Under the pieces are notes generated by a model that saw nothing but the letters and a program-made list of their open reading frames with translations, searched no databases and was not told the origin of the DNA. A stretch of 55,004 nt of DNA, taken from assembly GCA_027013295.1 (NCBI GenBank), contig JALUXP010000076.1, positions 1-55,004 on the forward strand. The letters are read 5' to 3'. The DNA is from Sulfurimonas sp. (lineage in GTDB: Bacteria > Campylobacterota > Campylobacteria > Campylobacterales > Sulfurimonadaceae). Positions 9,323 through 19,695 of the stretch are shown here, piece by piece (the first letter of the stretch is position 1; every line of letters starts with the position of its first letter). The position numbers and the translations under genes are program-made.

Positions 9323-10735
9323 ATGATAATTTACAATAAAAATAAAGAACTTATCGGTATAGATGAGACTGATGCAAAAGCGTTAGGCTTTAAAAACCTT
9401 GCTGCTATGCAAGCAGAGGCTGCAGACTTTGCAGACCTATTTGTAAAAACACCTGGTCATCTGCATAATTTCAAGCATGTACACTGGATAGACTTTATTT
9501 TATGTGCAAAAAGTACAGATGAATCAAAGGCTATCATCCATGCAAATGGTAAAAATTTTAAAGTCAATATTGAAATTAAAACTATTTACCTTACAGATGC
9601 ACCAGCAACACAAGCTTTTCTCATTATCTTGCACAACTTAAGAGTTCTTTCCTCAAATGAAAAGACAGAGATAGCTACAGAGCTACAAACACGCATAAGT
9701 CCAGTAAGTAAAATCCAAGATGAGCCTATTGACATTTTGGATGATGATATAACACAAACGATCTCTAAAACTCCTATAGTAGAGGACCCTTATGCTATAG
9801 AGGATGAGATGGTTGACATTTATGAACCATCACAAGAGGAATTGGCAAATATTGGGGAAGCTCAGGTTGATGAGGAAGAAGTTGTTTTTACCTTTGATCC
9901 TCAAAAGACAGCAGAAGTGCTTGAGATGCCAATAAGTCTTATTGAAGAATTTATTGAAGACTTCATCAGTCAAGCTATAGAATTTAAAGATAAACTTTAC
10001 AATGCTATTGCGACAAATGACATAATAGAACTTCAAGCCCTTTCCCACAAACTCAAAGGTGTAGCTGCAAATCTTAGAGTACAAGATGCACTTGAAATCT
10101 TAGATAAGCTCAACAAAGCGAAAGACTTTACAACTTCAAAAAAAGACTTAGATACATTCTACAAGATCATCTCTAAACTTTCAGGAAAAGAGATTCTAAC
10201 GCTTGATTCTAAACATGAGGATGAAGCTATAGAACTTGAATTTCAGGATGATGAGGATGAGATATTAGAAATAATAGATGAGGAAGACACCCCTCAAATC
10301 ATTTCAGATGAAATTAGCATAGATGATGAAACTCCAGAAGAGCCACAAGATGATTTTACTCTGCTTGATGATGCAATGGAGGAGATACACCAAGAAACAG
10401 AGGAAGAAACCCCTCTCGTAATTCAAAGTTATAACAAACATAATGTTGCAAATGAGATTGGACTTGATAATGATAGTTTTGATGAACTCTTCGATGAATA
10501 TATCAGTGAATCTCAAAACTTCATCATGTCAATAGAAGATGCTATAGAGATGGATGATATTCAAAAATGGAAAAACATAACTCTTAAGCTTAAAGGGATG
10601 AGCGATAATATGCGTATCACTAACTTTACAACACAACTCGAACTTTTACTCAATACCAATAATGCAAAAGATGCAAAAGATGCTCTTAAACAAATCCAAA
10701 GTATAATCTTTGAGATTTTAAAAACAAAGGATTAA
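9323..10735 (+). CDS. PAS-like and HPt phosphotransfer protein
   Basis: 470 residues, very acidic. The N-terminal ~110 residues look like a degenerate PAS-like sensor (ELIGIDETDAKALGFKNLAAMQ...). A canonical HPt module is centred on SHKLKGVAANLR, with the phosphorylatable His at residue 242. A second HPt-like module near the C-terminus has TLKLKGMSDNMR, with Thr420 at the histidine position, so it cannot carry phosphate. The modules are joined by Asp/Glu-rich linkers. The next gene, four bases downstream, encodes a hybrid kinase with no HPt of its own, so this protein is the likely relay between that kinase and the receiver at 13920. The PAS call is weaker than the HPt call. Confidence 0.75.
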   Translation: MIIYNKNKELIGIDETDAKALGFKNLAAMQAEAADFADLFVKTPGHLHNFKHVHWIDFILCAKSTDESKAIIHANGKNFKVNIEIKTIYLTDAPATQAFLIILHNLRVLSSNEKTEIATELQTRISPVSKIQDEPIDILDDDITQTISKTPIVEDPYAIEDEMVDIYEPSQEELANIGEAQVDEEEVVFTFDPQKTAEVLEMPISLIEEFIEDFISQAIEFKDKLYNAIATNDIIELQALSHKLKGVAANLRVQDALEILDKLNKAKDFTTSKKDLDTFYKIISKLSGKEILTLDSKHEDEAIELEFQDDEDEILEIIDEEDTPQIISDEISIDDETPEEPQDDFTLLDDAMEEIHQETEEETPLVIQSYNKHNVANEIGLDNDSFDELFDEYISESQNFIMSIEDAIEMDDIQKWKNITLKLKGMSDNMRITNFTTQLELLLNTNNAKDAKDALKQIQSIIFEILKTKD

Positions 10736-10738
10736 ACA

Positions 10739-13700
10739 ATGCAACTAGGATTAAAAAATAGACTCAAGCTCATATCTCTATTTCCAATTTTTATTGTATT
10801 TGCATTTACAAGTTACTTTGTTTATGATTCATACTTAAGTCTCAGGGCGGCAACAGCACTTAAAGGTAAGTTAGCAGAAAATAAACTGCTTGATAGCCTT
10901 ATGGGAAATATCTCTCGAGAACGCGGTATGACCGTTATGTATATAGGAAGTTTATCTGCCAGTACTCATAAATCTTTAAGAAAACAAAGAGCTGTTGTCG
11001 ATAGAGATATAAAAGCCTATTTACAATACACTATGAACAATAAAGAGATTCATGACCACACAAATGGACAAGCAGGTTGTCATGCTTGTGAAAATATAAA
11101 TTCTATAGATACAGTAAGTAAGACCCTAAAAATGGCTCGTATTAAAGTAGATAAAAAGGAAGCGAGTTTTAATACTATTTATAAAAATGTATATGGACAT
11201 ATTCTCCATGAGGGGATTAAAAAACTTGAAAGCATCACTGCTGATCAAAAAGATCCAGATATCAATGAACTTTCAACAGTATATATACAATTTGTACGAG
11301 CCAAAGAATATACAGCATTAGAACGAGATCTACTCACTTACGCTATTGCCCGTTCAACAAAATTTGAAGAGGAAAGTTTTAACTACTGGTTAAGTCTCAT
11401 ATCTAAAGCCGATTCCTTTAACTATGACACACTTCATGACCCAGTGCTTGTTGCTAAACTTAATGATTATTTTAAAAATGAAGATTCTTTGGAGCTGTTT
11501 GCAGATATCAATGCTGAAAGAACAGCGATTATCTCTACTGCAAATGAGGGAGAGTACGACATCACACCAGGTATCTGGTTTACCATGCTCTCAGAAAAAA
11601 TAAATATCATTTCAGAGGCACAAAGTAGCATCTTGAATGCCATGAATAATAGATCTCAAGTTGTTAAAGAAAATGCCCTAGAATTTCTTACCATCACTGT
11701 TACAACTTGGGTAGTCTCTTTGTTGCTAGGTATCCTAGGATACATTTTATCAAATGAGATTGCTAGTAATATCAAAAATCTTGAACGGGTTCTTAAAGAG
11801 GCAGTAGATGAAGATGAAGATATGGAAGCTTCAGAGATCAATCTCCAAACCTCTGAGGGTACAGCTAAAGCTTACAACCTTCTTGAGAAGATTATTGAGA
11901 GAACTAAGCGAGATAAAAACCTAGCCCAAGAGGCTAGTGAAGCCAAATCTATGTTCTTGGCAAATATGTCGCATGAGATCAGAACACCCCTTAATGGGAT
12001 TGTTGGGTTTACAGAGTTACTCAAAGACTCAGGACTCAAAGAGGAGCAAAGTGAGTTTGTCGAGATTATAGAAAAATCATCAGAAAATCTTTTAGAGATT
12101 ATCAACAACATCCTTGACCTCTCTAAAATCGAGTCAAATAAAGTTGAGATTGAAAATATTGCCTTTAATCCTATTGAAGAGTTTGAAAGTGCTGTTGAGG
12201 TATATTCTGTTCGTGCTGCTGAAAAACAAATCGATCTTGGTTGTTACATTGACCCAGCACTAGAGCATCCACTCAAAGGTGATCCAACAAAGATCAAAGA
12301 GGTACTCATCAACTTACTTTCCAATGCTGTTAAGTTTACAAGCAACTCAGGCTCAATAGATATTAAAGTTATAAAAGTCCCAACACAGACAGAGGGTAAA
12401 ACAAGAATCAAATTTGAAGTTGAAGATAGTGGGATTGGTGTTACAAGTGAACAAAAATCAAAAATATTTGAAGCATTTAGTCAAGCGGACACTTCTATCA
12501 CGCGTAAGTATGGTGGTACTGGACTTGGACTTACCATCTCTTTTAGATTTATCGAACTTATGGGTGGCGAGTTAGACCTTCATAGTGAACCAGGGGAGGG
12601 TACTACTTTCTTTTTTACTATAGAACTTGAAGAGATAGAGACACTCAATGAAAGTTCCAAAGGGAGCTTTCATAACCTTAGAGCTTTAATCCTTACAAAT
12701 GAACATAAAACAAAAACTCAAGATGAGAACTTAGTAAACTACCTCCATTATTTTGGTGTCAAACATACATTTTTCACAAATATAGTAGAACTTCATAAAC
12801 AAGGAGTGGAAAATGCATATGATTTTGTCTTTGTAGACTATGCGTATACTACTGACAATGAGCTTACTAGTTATGCAAAACTACCTTTTGAATTGGTATT
12901 ACTTACAAAATCTTCATTGATGAAAAAGATAGACTCCTTAGGTATCACAATTCATAAAACTATCTATGAGCCACTCAATGTAACAAAACTTAAACTTGCG
13001 TTTGAAAATTATGATAGTGCGAAAGTATTACAAAAAAAGGCTAAAAAAACAAATCGTAAGAAATTCAAAGAGGGAAGCTCAAAATTTAAAGCAAAAGTCC
13101 TTGTTGTAGAAGACAATATTATCAACCAAAAGCTTATAAAACGAACCCTTGAAGACCTAGGGCTCACAGTAAGTATTGCCAATAATGGACTTGAAGCTTT
13201 TGCTAAGCGTAAAGATAGTGATTTCAACTTGATATTTATGGATATTCAAATGCCATTTTTAGATGGCACTGAAACAACTCGGGAGATTCTTGATTATGAA
13301 AAAACAAACAACCTAGAGCATATCCCTATTGTTGCTCTCACGGCAAATGCTCTTAAAGGTGATAGAGAAAAATTTTTAGAAGCAGGTTTGGATGAATATA
13401 CTACTAAACCACTTGTGCGTTCTGAAATTATCTCTGTTCTTAATCTTTTCTTGGCTGATTATATCCAAGAAGATGTTCTTGTAGAGAACTTAAGTGACAC
13501 AACACAAGTTATCACTCAAGTAGAAGAGGTCTTACCTCAGGCTCTCTACAAAGCAGATATTTTACTTGCAAAAAAAAGTGGTTTTGAATCTAAACTTTAT
13601 TCAAAATTACTCCAACAGTTGCACTATACCTTTGATATAGTACAAACAAGTCAGGATTTAGAAGATGCTCTTAAAAACAACTCTTATAAACTCATCTTAC

Positions 13701-13909
13701 TCGACAAACACCGTGATAACTTGAACCTCTCTACTCTCCATAAAGGTATGGAGATGCAGGCAATAACTACAAAACTTCCAAGTAAACTCATCCTCATCAA
13801 TGATCTCTCTATGAATGAGTCTGATGAAGACAGTAAATATGCTGATGAGATCATCGACAATGTTGTCAATAAAGAACTTTTAGAACAATTATTTAAAAAA
13901 TATATTTAA
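10739..13909 (+). CDS. Hybrid histidine kinase with NIT-type sensor
   Basis: 1056 residues. A first membrane segment (~11-33) and a second (~321-340) flank a periplasmic all-helical domain of the nitrate/nitrite-sensing (NIT) type, with the signature [15 protein letters not shown] at 57-71. An unusual [13 protein letters not shown] stretch at 105-117 could bind a metal or form a disulphide. The dimerisation domain has [10 protein letters not shown] with His412, followed by an HATPase domain ([22 protein letters not shown]). A degenerate receiver (FVFVDYAY), a canonical receiver ([11 protein letters not shown]; phospho-acceptor Asp835 in FMDIQMP) and a second degenerate receiver-like end (LILLDKH) follow. 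It sits between the HPt gene and a response regulator, so a His412 to Asp835 to HPt relay is likely. Confidence 0.9.
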   Translation: MQLGLKNRLKLISLFPIFIVFAFTSYFVYDSYLSLRAATALKGKLAENKLLDSLMGNISRERGMTVMYIGSLSASTHKSLRKQRAVVDRDIKAYLQYTMNNKEIHDHTNGQAGCHACENINSIDTVSKTLKMARIKVDKKEASFNTIYKNVYGHILHEGIKKLESITADQKDPDINELSTVYIQFVRAKEYTALERDLLTYAIARSTKFEEESFNYWLSLISKADSFNYDTLHDPVLVAKLNDYFKNEDSLELFADINAERTAIISTANEGEYDITPGIWFTMLSEKINIISEAQSSILNAMNNRSQVVKENALEFLTITVTTWVVSLLLGILGYILSNEIASNIKNLERVLKEAVDEDEDMEASEINLQTSEGTAKAYNLLEKIIERTKRDKNLAQEASEAKSMFLANMSHEIRTPLNGIVGFTELLKDSGLKEEQSEFVEIIEKSSENLLEIINNILDLSKIESNKVEIENIAFNPIEEFESAVEVYSVRAAEKQIDLGCYIDPALEHPLKGDPTKIKEVLINLLSNAVKFTSNSGSIDIKVIKVPTQTEGKTRIKFEVEDSGIGVTSEQKSKIFEAFSQADTSITRKYGGTGLGLTISFRFIELMGGELDLHSEPGEGTTFFFTIELEEIETLNESSKGSFHNLRALILTNEHKTKTQDENLVNYLHYFGVKHTFFTNIVELHKQGVENAYDFVFVDYAYTTDNELTSYAKLPFELVLLTKSSLMKKIDSLGITIHKTIYEPLNVTKLKLAFENYDSAKVLQKKAKKTNRKKFKEGSSKFKAKVLVVEDNIINQKLIKRTLEDLGLTVSIANNGLEAFAKRKDSDFNLIFMDIQMPFLDGTETTREILDYEKTNNLEHIPIVALTANALKGDREKFLEAGLDEYTTKPLVRSEIISVLNLFLADYIQEDVLVENLSDTTQVITQVEEVLPQALYKADILLAKKSGFESKLYSKLLQQLHYTFDIVQTSQDLEDALKNNSYKLILLDKHRDNLNLSTLHKGMEMQAITTKLPSKLILINDLSMNESDEDSKYADEIIDNVVNKELLEQLFKKYI

Positions 13910-13919
13910 AGGATAAAAT

Positions 13920-14294
13920 ATGTCACAAAAGATAAAAGTACTTGCAGTTGATGATGATATGATCAACTTGAAACTACTCAAGTCAATGTTAAGCAAAGCG
14001 GGAAATGTATCGGAAGTTATAGAAGCCAGTAATGGCTCAGATGCAATAGGCATCCTCAAATCAAGAGATGATATTGATCTTATACTCCTAGATATTGTCA
14101 TGCCAGTTATGAATGGCATAGAGATGCTTAAAGTTGTCCGAGCAGATGAAAACCTCAAACAACTTCCAATCATTGTCTTAACAACAGATGAGACTAAAAA
14201 AGGTGAGGCCTTAGAGTTTGGTGCCAATGGATTTTTAATGAAACCTATTCGTGCAGATGAATTAAAAGCAAAAATCAATACAGTAATACTCTAA
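13920..14294 (+). CDS. Single-domain response regulator (CheY-like)
   Basis: 124 residues, one receiver domain and nothing else. The acidic pocket is at residues 11-13 (DDD), the phospho-acceptor is Asp58 in LLDIVMP, and the Thr and Lys switch residues are in VLTTDE and LMKPI. With no DNA-binding or enzymatic output domain it must act through protein contact, as CheY does. It lies 10 bases after the hybrid kinase and closes the cluster, so it is the natural final acceptor of the phosphorelay. Its target could be a motor or adhesion protein, but nothing in the sequence identifies it. Confidence 0.88.
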   Translation: MSQKIKVLAVDDDMINLKLLKSMLSKAGNVSEVIEASNGSDAIGILKSRDDIDLILLDIVMPVMNGIEMLKVVRADENLKQLPIIVLTTDETKKGEALEFGANGFLMKPIRADELKAKINTVIL

Positions 14295-14296
14295 AG

Positions 14297-14716
14297 TCAT
14301 TCTACTTTTACTAAAAATTTTGTCCCTCGGATGGCTACAGTACCTTGGGGTGTTTCAAAGACAAAACTCTTTGGAGAGAGTTTACCTATATCTCCAGATT
14401 CAAAGACAGCGGAACCTTTACTTAAAAACAACTCAAAACCATAACTTTTTTGAGTCGGTTGAAAAATATATTTTTTTAAGTTTACAATACTATTTTCCCC
14501 TAATACGAGAACAGAACCATCTTTAAAGACTAAGGTTGTTGAACTTTTTACAGCAGTTTGAACTACCATGGTCTCGCTTAAAGAGTCGCCTATGTTTAAA
14601 ACCTTTGCTTGAGCGTTGATAGATGCTGTGACATCACCTTGCAATAGTTTCACCGTAGCAATATCTTTTGCTACAAGACTTGATAAAAATAATAAAACGA
14701 TGAGGTATTTACTCAT
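14297..14716 (-). CDS. Secreted FecR-domain protein
   Basis: 139 residues with a signal peptide (MSKYLIVLLFLSSLVAKD). The rest is a FecR-like beta domain: VKLLQGDVTASI...GDSLSETMVVQTAVKSSTTLVFKDGSVLVLGENSIVNL, with a C-terminal FETPQGTVAIRGTKF block that is a FecR hallmark. Unlike the anti-sigma FecR regulators it has no membrane segment or cytoplasmic domain. It ends two bases from the stop of the response regulator, convergently. It lies downstream of der on the same strand. A periplasmic structural or binding role is likely; the ligand is unknown. Confidence 0.75.
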   Translation of the reverse strand: MSKYLIVLLFLSSLVAKDIATVKLLQGDVTASINAQAKVLNIGDSLSETMVVQTAVKSSTTLVFKDGSVLVLGENSIVNLKKYIFQPTQKSYGFELFLSKGSAVFESGDIGKLSPKSFVFETPQGTVAIRGTKFLVKVE

Positions 14717-14803
14717 TTTAACTCCTCTACTTATTTATGAAACATAAACATCTACTCTCAAAGAGAGGTATTATATCGAAATATTGTTGAAAAAAGGTGG
14801 ATA

Positions 14804-16297
14804 CTATCTATCTCCTTTTGTCTTTGCTTTAAAGAGTAAAGGCGTTCCACTAAAGTTAAAAGCCTCTCTAAGTTTGTTTGTCAAGTAGCGTCTGTATGTA
14901 AAGTGAAGACCTTTTGGTTTATTCATAACAATGGCTATCTTTGGCGGTCGTGTTTCGTACTGTGTAGCATAGTAGATGCGTATGACCTGTCCATGCATTG
15001 TTGGAAGTTGGTGTCTTTGCATCGCTTTTTCCATCACTGCGTTAAGTTGTGATGTTGTGATGCGTTGAGAGTAGTTCTCGTTTATCTGAAGTATCATCTC
15101 ATGGAGTTTGTCAACTCTTTGGTGGCTCTTCGCTGAGAGAGTGATGATGGGTGCATAAGCTAAAAATTTGAATCTGTCTCTTACCTCTGTGATGATTTTA
15201 TCGTGTTGTTCGCGATCTGAAATATCCCATTTGTTGAGTACGATGATGCAAGCGAGGCGATTTTCATCCACAAGTCCTGCTATCTTTTCATCAAGATCTA
15301 AAAAAGGCTCACTTGCATCAAGAACTACTAATGCCATGTTGGCATTTTCTAGCATCTCTTTTGTTCGCATCAGTGCGTACTTTTCTATGCCCACTATCTT
15401 ACCACGACGACGAAGTCCAGCGGTATCAACAAAAGTGATTTGTTTGTCACCATACTCGATGCTCTCATCAATAGGGTCGATGGTAGTTCCAGCTACAGAA
15501 CTAACAACTGAGCGTTCCTCTCCTAAAAGTGCATTGAGGAGTGAGCTTTTGCCAACATTGGTTCGCCCTATGATGGCTACTTTTATATGGTTTATATCTG
15601 TTTCATCAAACTCTTTTATCTTGTCATTTTGTGCAAAGATTGAGTTGTCTATCACCGCTTCTTCATCAAGGAACATATCTTGATGAAAGTAGCCATCATC
15701 CTCTTCATCTTCATGTTCAGTAAAAAAGTCCTCATCGTTTATTTCATCATCAAATATAGGCTCATTGATAAGTATCTCATCCTCTCCATCCTCTTCTTTG
15801 ATGATATCACTCTCTGGAATCTGCTGGTATACCCAGTCTAGTAGATCCACTGTGCCACGATTGTGTGATACAGAGATACCAAAAATAGCATCACAGCCAA
15901 ACTCATAAAAATCCCAAAGTCTTTCTTTCATCTTGTCATTATCAATTTTATTGACAACTAGGCAGACCTGCTTACCCAAGGTTTGAAGCTCATAAAAAAG
16001 TTTTTTGTCTTCATCCTCAGGGATCCCCTTACCATCAACCATATAGAGGATGATGTCAGCTTTATAGGCAGCTTTGAGAGACATCTCTTTTATCTTGTCA
16101 AAGAGTTCACACCCCTTATCTAGTCCACCAGTATCTAAAAGTAGTGCCATTTTATCATGGATGATAACTTCGCGTCTTTTAACATCACGAGTAGTCCCAG
16201 CCAAATCTGATGTGATAGCATCTCGTTTTTTAACTAAACGATTAAATAGTGAGCTTTTCCCGACATTAGGGCGACCGATGATGGCGATTTTTTTCAT
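14804..16297 (-). CDS. der: Ribosome-assembly GTPase Der (EngA)
   Basis: A double GTPase needed for 50S subunit maturation. The first G domain starts with GRPNVGKSSL (residues 8-17) and has NKID; the second begins with GRTNVGKSSL (~244) and has NKWD. A C-terminal KH-like domain (ARPPKIAIVMNKP-type segment, here TRPPKIAIVMNKPKG) follows. The linker between the G domains (~161-236) is unusually long and very acidic (EEDGEDEI, DDEINDEDFF, EHEDEEDD). At 497 residues it is longer than many Der proteins because of this linker. It lies upstream of the FecR-domain gene on the same strand. Confidence 0.95.
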   Translation of the reverse strand: MKKIAIIGRPNVGKSSLFNRLVKKRDAITSDLAGTTRDVKRREVIIHDKMALLLDTGGLDKGCELFDKIKEMSLKAAYKADIILYMVDGKGIPEDEDKKLFYELQTLGKQVCLVVNKIDNDKMKERLWDFYEFGCDAIFGISVSHNRGTVDLLDWVYQQIPESDIIKEEDGEDEILINEPIFDDEINDEDFFTEHEDEEDDGYFHQDMFLDEEAVIDNSIFAQNDKIKEFDETDINHIKVAIIGRTNVGKSSLLNALLGEERSVVSSVAGTTIDPIDESIEYGDKQITFVDTAGLRRRGKIVGIEKYALMRTKEMLENANMALVVLDASEPFLDLDEKIAGLVDENRLACIIVLNKWDISDREQHDKIITEVRDRFKFLAYAPIITLSAKSHQRVDKLHEMILQINENYSQRITTSQLNAVMEKAMQRHQLPTMHGQVIRIYYATQYETRPPKIAIVMNKPKGLHFTYRRYLTNKLREAFNFSGTPLLFKAKTKGDR

Positions 16298-16436
16298 GTT
16301 TGACCTTATTGTAGCAATAAATATTTATGAAATTATAGCTAAATTGTTATTGATTTAAAGAAGGTATTTCAGCTTCTTGTTAAGTATGAGTAGGTATAGT
16401 TTCGGTTAAAAATATAAACAATAGTTAAGGAAAGAA

Positions 16437-16844
16437 ATGAAAGTAAACACCTCAGGTGAAATACTATTAGACACAAGAGCTTTTCTTGTCTCTGAAACAG
16501 ATGAAAAAGGTATCATAAATTTTGCAAACGATGAATTTTGTCATTATGCAGGTTATACAGTAGAAGAACTTGTTGGAAAACCTCACAATATAGTGAGACA
16601 TCCAGATATGCCTCGTGCTGCATTTAAAGATTTGTGGAACACCATAAAAAGTGGTAAAAAGTGGAGAGGTTTTGTAAAAAACAAGACAAGAGATGGTCAT
16701 TACTACTGGGTTTTTGCTACGGTGTACCCTTTTACTAACTGTGATGGTGAAAAGGGCTATATCTCTTGTAGAAGAACTATCTCTGATATGGAAAAAGAGA
16801 AATATGAAAAACTCTATAAAGAGATGAGAGTAGGAGAAAGATAA
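16437..16844 (+). CDS. Aer/CetB-like PAS redox-sensor protein
   Basis: 135 residues forming a single Aer-type PAS domain, with the intact sequence [30 protein letters not shown] and [14 protein letters not shown]. In E. coli Aer the RHPDMP region helps hold FAD, so this copy is a better candidate FAD sensor than the one at 8899. Its stop overlaps the start of the chemoreceptor gene (ATAATG), giving tight coupling. This matches the Campylobacter CetB-CetA arrangement, in which a cytoplasmic PAS protein signals through a separate membrane transducer. AAGGAAAG upstream is a good ribosome site. Confidence 0.85.
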   Translation: MKVNTSGEILLDTRAFLVSETDEKGIINFANDEFCHYAGYTVEELVGKPHNIVRHPDMPRAAFKDLWNTIKSGKKWRGFVKNKTRDGHYYWVFATVYPFTNCDGEKGYISCRRTISDMEKEKYEKLYKEMRVGER

Positions 16845-19675
16845 TGGAATTTTTAAAAAATATAAGCATTAAAAACAAACTTCTTATAAATGTTATTTTG
16901 CCAACGCTTACTATGGTTATTATGGCAACTTTTGCAATTAATACAAATATTGATAAAAAATCAAAATATGCAGATTATGATTCCATAATTAAATTAGATG
17001 CAACAATATCTACTCTTGTGCATGAAACACAAAAAGAGAGAGGTGCAACAGCAGCTTTTCTTGGATCTAAGGGAAAAAAATTTGCTAAGAGGCTACCAAA
17101 ACAACAAGCACTAACAAATGCCAAAATAAAAGCTCTGCAAGCTTTTATAGCCAAAAATAATATAAATACTATTTTAGCAAATGATACAAAAGCATATTTT
17201 GATAGAGCAATGCAACAGTTGCAAAAAATTAAAACAATGCGTTCTGAAATCTTATCGCAGGCAATTTCAGCACATGATGCCATTAGTTATTATACGCAAA
17301 TGAATAAATTTTTTCTGAATTTCATAGCTAAAACATCAACACAAGCAGCAGATGCACAATTAGCTGATGCTACACTCGCATACTATAACTTTTTAAATTC
17401 AAAAGAGCGTGCAGGAATAGAGCGTGCCATTGGAAGTGCGACATTTGCACAAGATAAATTTGTAGGCAATGCAAAAGCAAAATTGCAGTCTCTTGCATCG
17501 GAACAAAATTCTTATATGGCGAGCTTTAAAACCCTTGCAAAAAAGGATGATATAGAGTTTTTAAATACTTCATTACAAGGAAAAGCAGTAAATGAAGTTA
17601 ACCGAATGCGAAAGGTTTTAGCAACCTCTACAGAGATAGGTGGTTTTGGTGTAGATGCTAATTATTGGTTTAAAACTATTACACAAAAAATAAATCTTTT
17701 GAAAAAAGTTGAAAACTATATGGCTAAAAATTTACAGGCATCTTCAAAAGATGGGAAAAGTGCTGTTCTTATCTCTAAACTTATCGCAAATATGATTCAT
17801 GAAACACAAAAAGAAAGAGGTGCAACAGCAGGTTTTCTTGGCTCACATGGAAGAAAATTTGCTAAAAAACTTTCCCATCAAAGGTTGCTTACAAATGCAC
17901 AAATTACTAAACTTTTAAACAATATAAGCAAAGTGCGAGCTTTTAAAAATGATAAAAAATTACAAAAAGATGTAGCATTGGCATTTAGATCTATAAAACA
18001 AATAAACACAATACGCCAAGGAGTTGATAACTTTACACTCCCAGCAAAAAAAGCTATTAGCTACTATACAGTAAATAACGCAAAATTTCTCAATATAGTT
18101 TCAGACCTCATTGCAAAAGTAAAAACAGCAAAACAGACAAGGGCTATGACAGCCTTTTATGACTTTCTCATGGCAAAAGAGCGAGCGGGTTTAGAGAGAG
18201 CTGTTCTTACAAATAGTTTTGCCAGAAATAAATTTTTGCATGGAATGAAAGATAAATTTATAAAACTTATTACAGAACAAGATACTCTGATCACTACATT
18301 TTTGGCAGTAGCAGATAGTAAAACAAAAGCATATTATGAAAAAACTATGCAAAATAAGGCAGTGACTGAAGTCAATCGTATGAGAAAAATTGCCTTAAAT
18401 GCAAGAACAATAGGTGGCTTTGGAATTGATGCAGGTTATTGGTTTGATACGATGACACAAAAAATAAATCTACTCAAAAAAGTAGATGATCATCTAGCTA
18501 ACAAACTCATTATTAATGCTGATGAAAAATATAGTAATGAAAAATCAAGTCTTATTGTTTACTCTCTTGTAATGTTTTTAGTAATTTTACTTACTGTCAT
18601 ACTCTCTTACACAATAAGTAAAAATATAACTAACTCTATAGATAAAATAAGTCATGGAGTAAAACAATTTTTAGAATTTTTAAACAGACGACATAATGTT
18701 ATAGAAAAAATAGATTTAGATGGAACAGATGAACTTGCTGTTGTTGCAAAAATAGTTAATGAGCAAACAGACCAGATAAATGAAGGGATTGAGAATGATA
18801 TGCTTTGTGTTGGTGAAGCTATTTTAGTCCTCAATAAAATGCAACAAGGGCACTACAAATGTCGTGTGAAAACAGAGGCTTCAAACTCTCAAATTCAAAC
18901 TTTGGCAAACACCATCAATAAAATGCTAGATGTTCAATCAAATATTATGAAAGATATATTAAATGGTTTAAAACAGTATGCAAATTACAATTATCTTGAT
19001 TCAATAGCACTTGATAAGAAGATGGGAGGAGAAACAAAAGCACTTGTTGATGGTATCAACCATCTTGGCAAAGCCATTGTTTCATTGTTGTCAAATACCT
19101 ATAAAAGTTCAACTGAGTTACAAGAACAAGCTGATATTTTGCAAAATATGATGGCATCTTTACAAGAATCTACCAATATACAAGCATCACAAATAGAAGC
19201 AACAACGAACTCCATCATGCAGATAACACAATCAATAGATGATACATCAAGTAAAGCACAAGAAGTTGTTTCTCAGTCCAATGATATTAAAAATGTTGTG
19301 ACTATTATTGGTGATATTGCAGAACAGACAAATCTTCTCGCACTGAATGCTGCTATTGAAGCGGCAAGAGCTGGAGAACATGGTCGAGGTTTTGCTGTCG
19401 TTGCAGATGAAGTGCGTAAACTTGCAGAGGGTACACAAAGATCACTCGCTGAAATCAATGCAAATATCAGTGTTTTATCTCAATCTATCATAGATATAGA
19501 ATCAAGCATCAAAGAACAAAGCAATAATGCAAACCAAATAAATAATGCTGTATCTGAAGTAGATAAGGGAACAAAAACAAATGCACAGACAGCATTAAGT
19601 GTCAATGAAATTGCACTAAAAGTTCAAGAGATGGCTTCTCAAGCACTGAGTGAGCTGAAAAAGAATAAATTTTAA
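16844..19675 (+). CDS. Methyl-accepting chemotaxis protein with duplicated NIT sensor
   Basis: 943 residues. A membrane segment (~14-32) is followed by two tandem NIT-type helical modules: [17 protein letters not shown] at ~59-75 and [17 protein letters not shown] at ~318-334. Each also repeats an ERAG(I/L)ERA helix and a NKAV/GKAV-EVNRMRK ... GGFG(V/I)DA-YWF block. A second membrane segment (~569-588), a HAMP region and a cytoplasmic signalling domain with the hairpin tip [37 protein letters not shown] complete it. NIT domains in other proteins respond to nitrate or nitrite; the ligand here is not proven. It is translationally coupled to the PAS gene upstream. Confidence 0.92.
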   Translation: MEFLKNISIKNKLLINVILPTLTMVIMATFAINTNIDKKSKYADYDSIIKLDATISTLVHETQKERGATAAFLGSKGKKFAKRLPKQQALTNAKIKALQAFIAKNNINTILANDTKAYFDRAMQQLQKIKTMRSEILSQAISAHDAISYYTQMNKFFLNFIAKTSTQAADAQLADATLAYYNFLNSKERAGIERAIGSATFAQDKFVGNAKAKLQSLASEQNSYMASFKTLAKKDDIEFLNTSLQGKAVNEVNRMRKVLATSTEIGGFGVDANYWFKTITQKINLLKKVENYMAKNLQASSKDGKSAVLISKLIANMIHETQKERGATAGFLGSHGRKFAKKLSHQRLLTNAQITKLLNNISKVRAFKNDKKLQKDVALAFRSIKQINTIRQGVDNFTLPAKKAISYYTVNNAKFLNIVSDLIAKVKTAKQTRAMTAFYDFLMAKERAGLERAVLTNSFARNKFLHGMKDKFIKLITEQDTLITTFLAVADSKTKAYYEKTMQNKAVTEVNRMRKIALNARTIGGFGIDAGYWFDTMTQKINLLKKVDDHLANKLIINADEKYSNEKSSLIVYSLVMFLVILLTVILSYTISKNITNSIDKISHGVKQFLEFLNRRHNVIEKIDLDGTDELAVVAKIVNEQTDQINEGIENDMLCVGEAILVLNKMQQGHYKCRVKTEASNSQIQTLANTINKMLDVQSNIMKDILNGLKQYANYNYLDSIALDKKMGGETKALVDGINHLGKAIVSLLSNTYKSSTELQEQADILQNMMASLQESTNIQASQIEATTNSIMQITQSIDDTSSKAQEVVSQSNDIKNVVTIIGDIAEQTNLLALNAAIEAARAGEHGRGFAVVADEVRKLAEGTQRSLAEINANISVLSQSIIDIESSIKEQSNNANQINNAVSEVDKGTKTNAQTALSVNEIALKVQEMASQALSELKKNKF

Positions 19676-19695
19676 ACGCCCAAGAGGCTAATGAC

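Noticed and set aside
13889-14278. 129-codon open frame antisense to the response regulator
   Set aside because: The receiver domain on plus is certain; the antisense product is Ser/Ile-rich with no motif.
14750-14775. CTCTC/GAGAG hairpin after der as a terminator
   Set aside because: The stem is only five bp and no U-run follows on the minus strand.
15168-15683. 171-codon open frame antisense to der
   Set aside because: Low-complexity Ser-rich translation, a typical shadow of the conserved GTPase on the other strand.
17030-17880. DNA direct repeats in the chemoreceptor as a CRISPR-like array or mobile repeat
   Set aside because: They are in frame and reflect duplicated NIT protein modules; spacing is domain length, not array-like.
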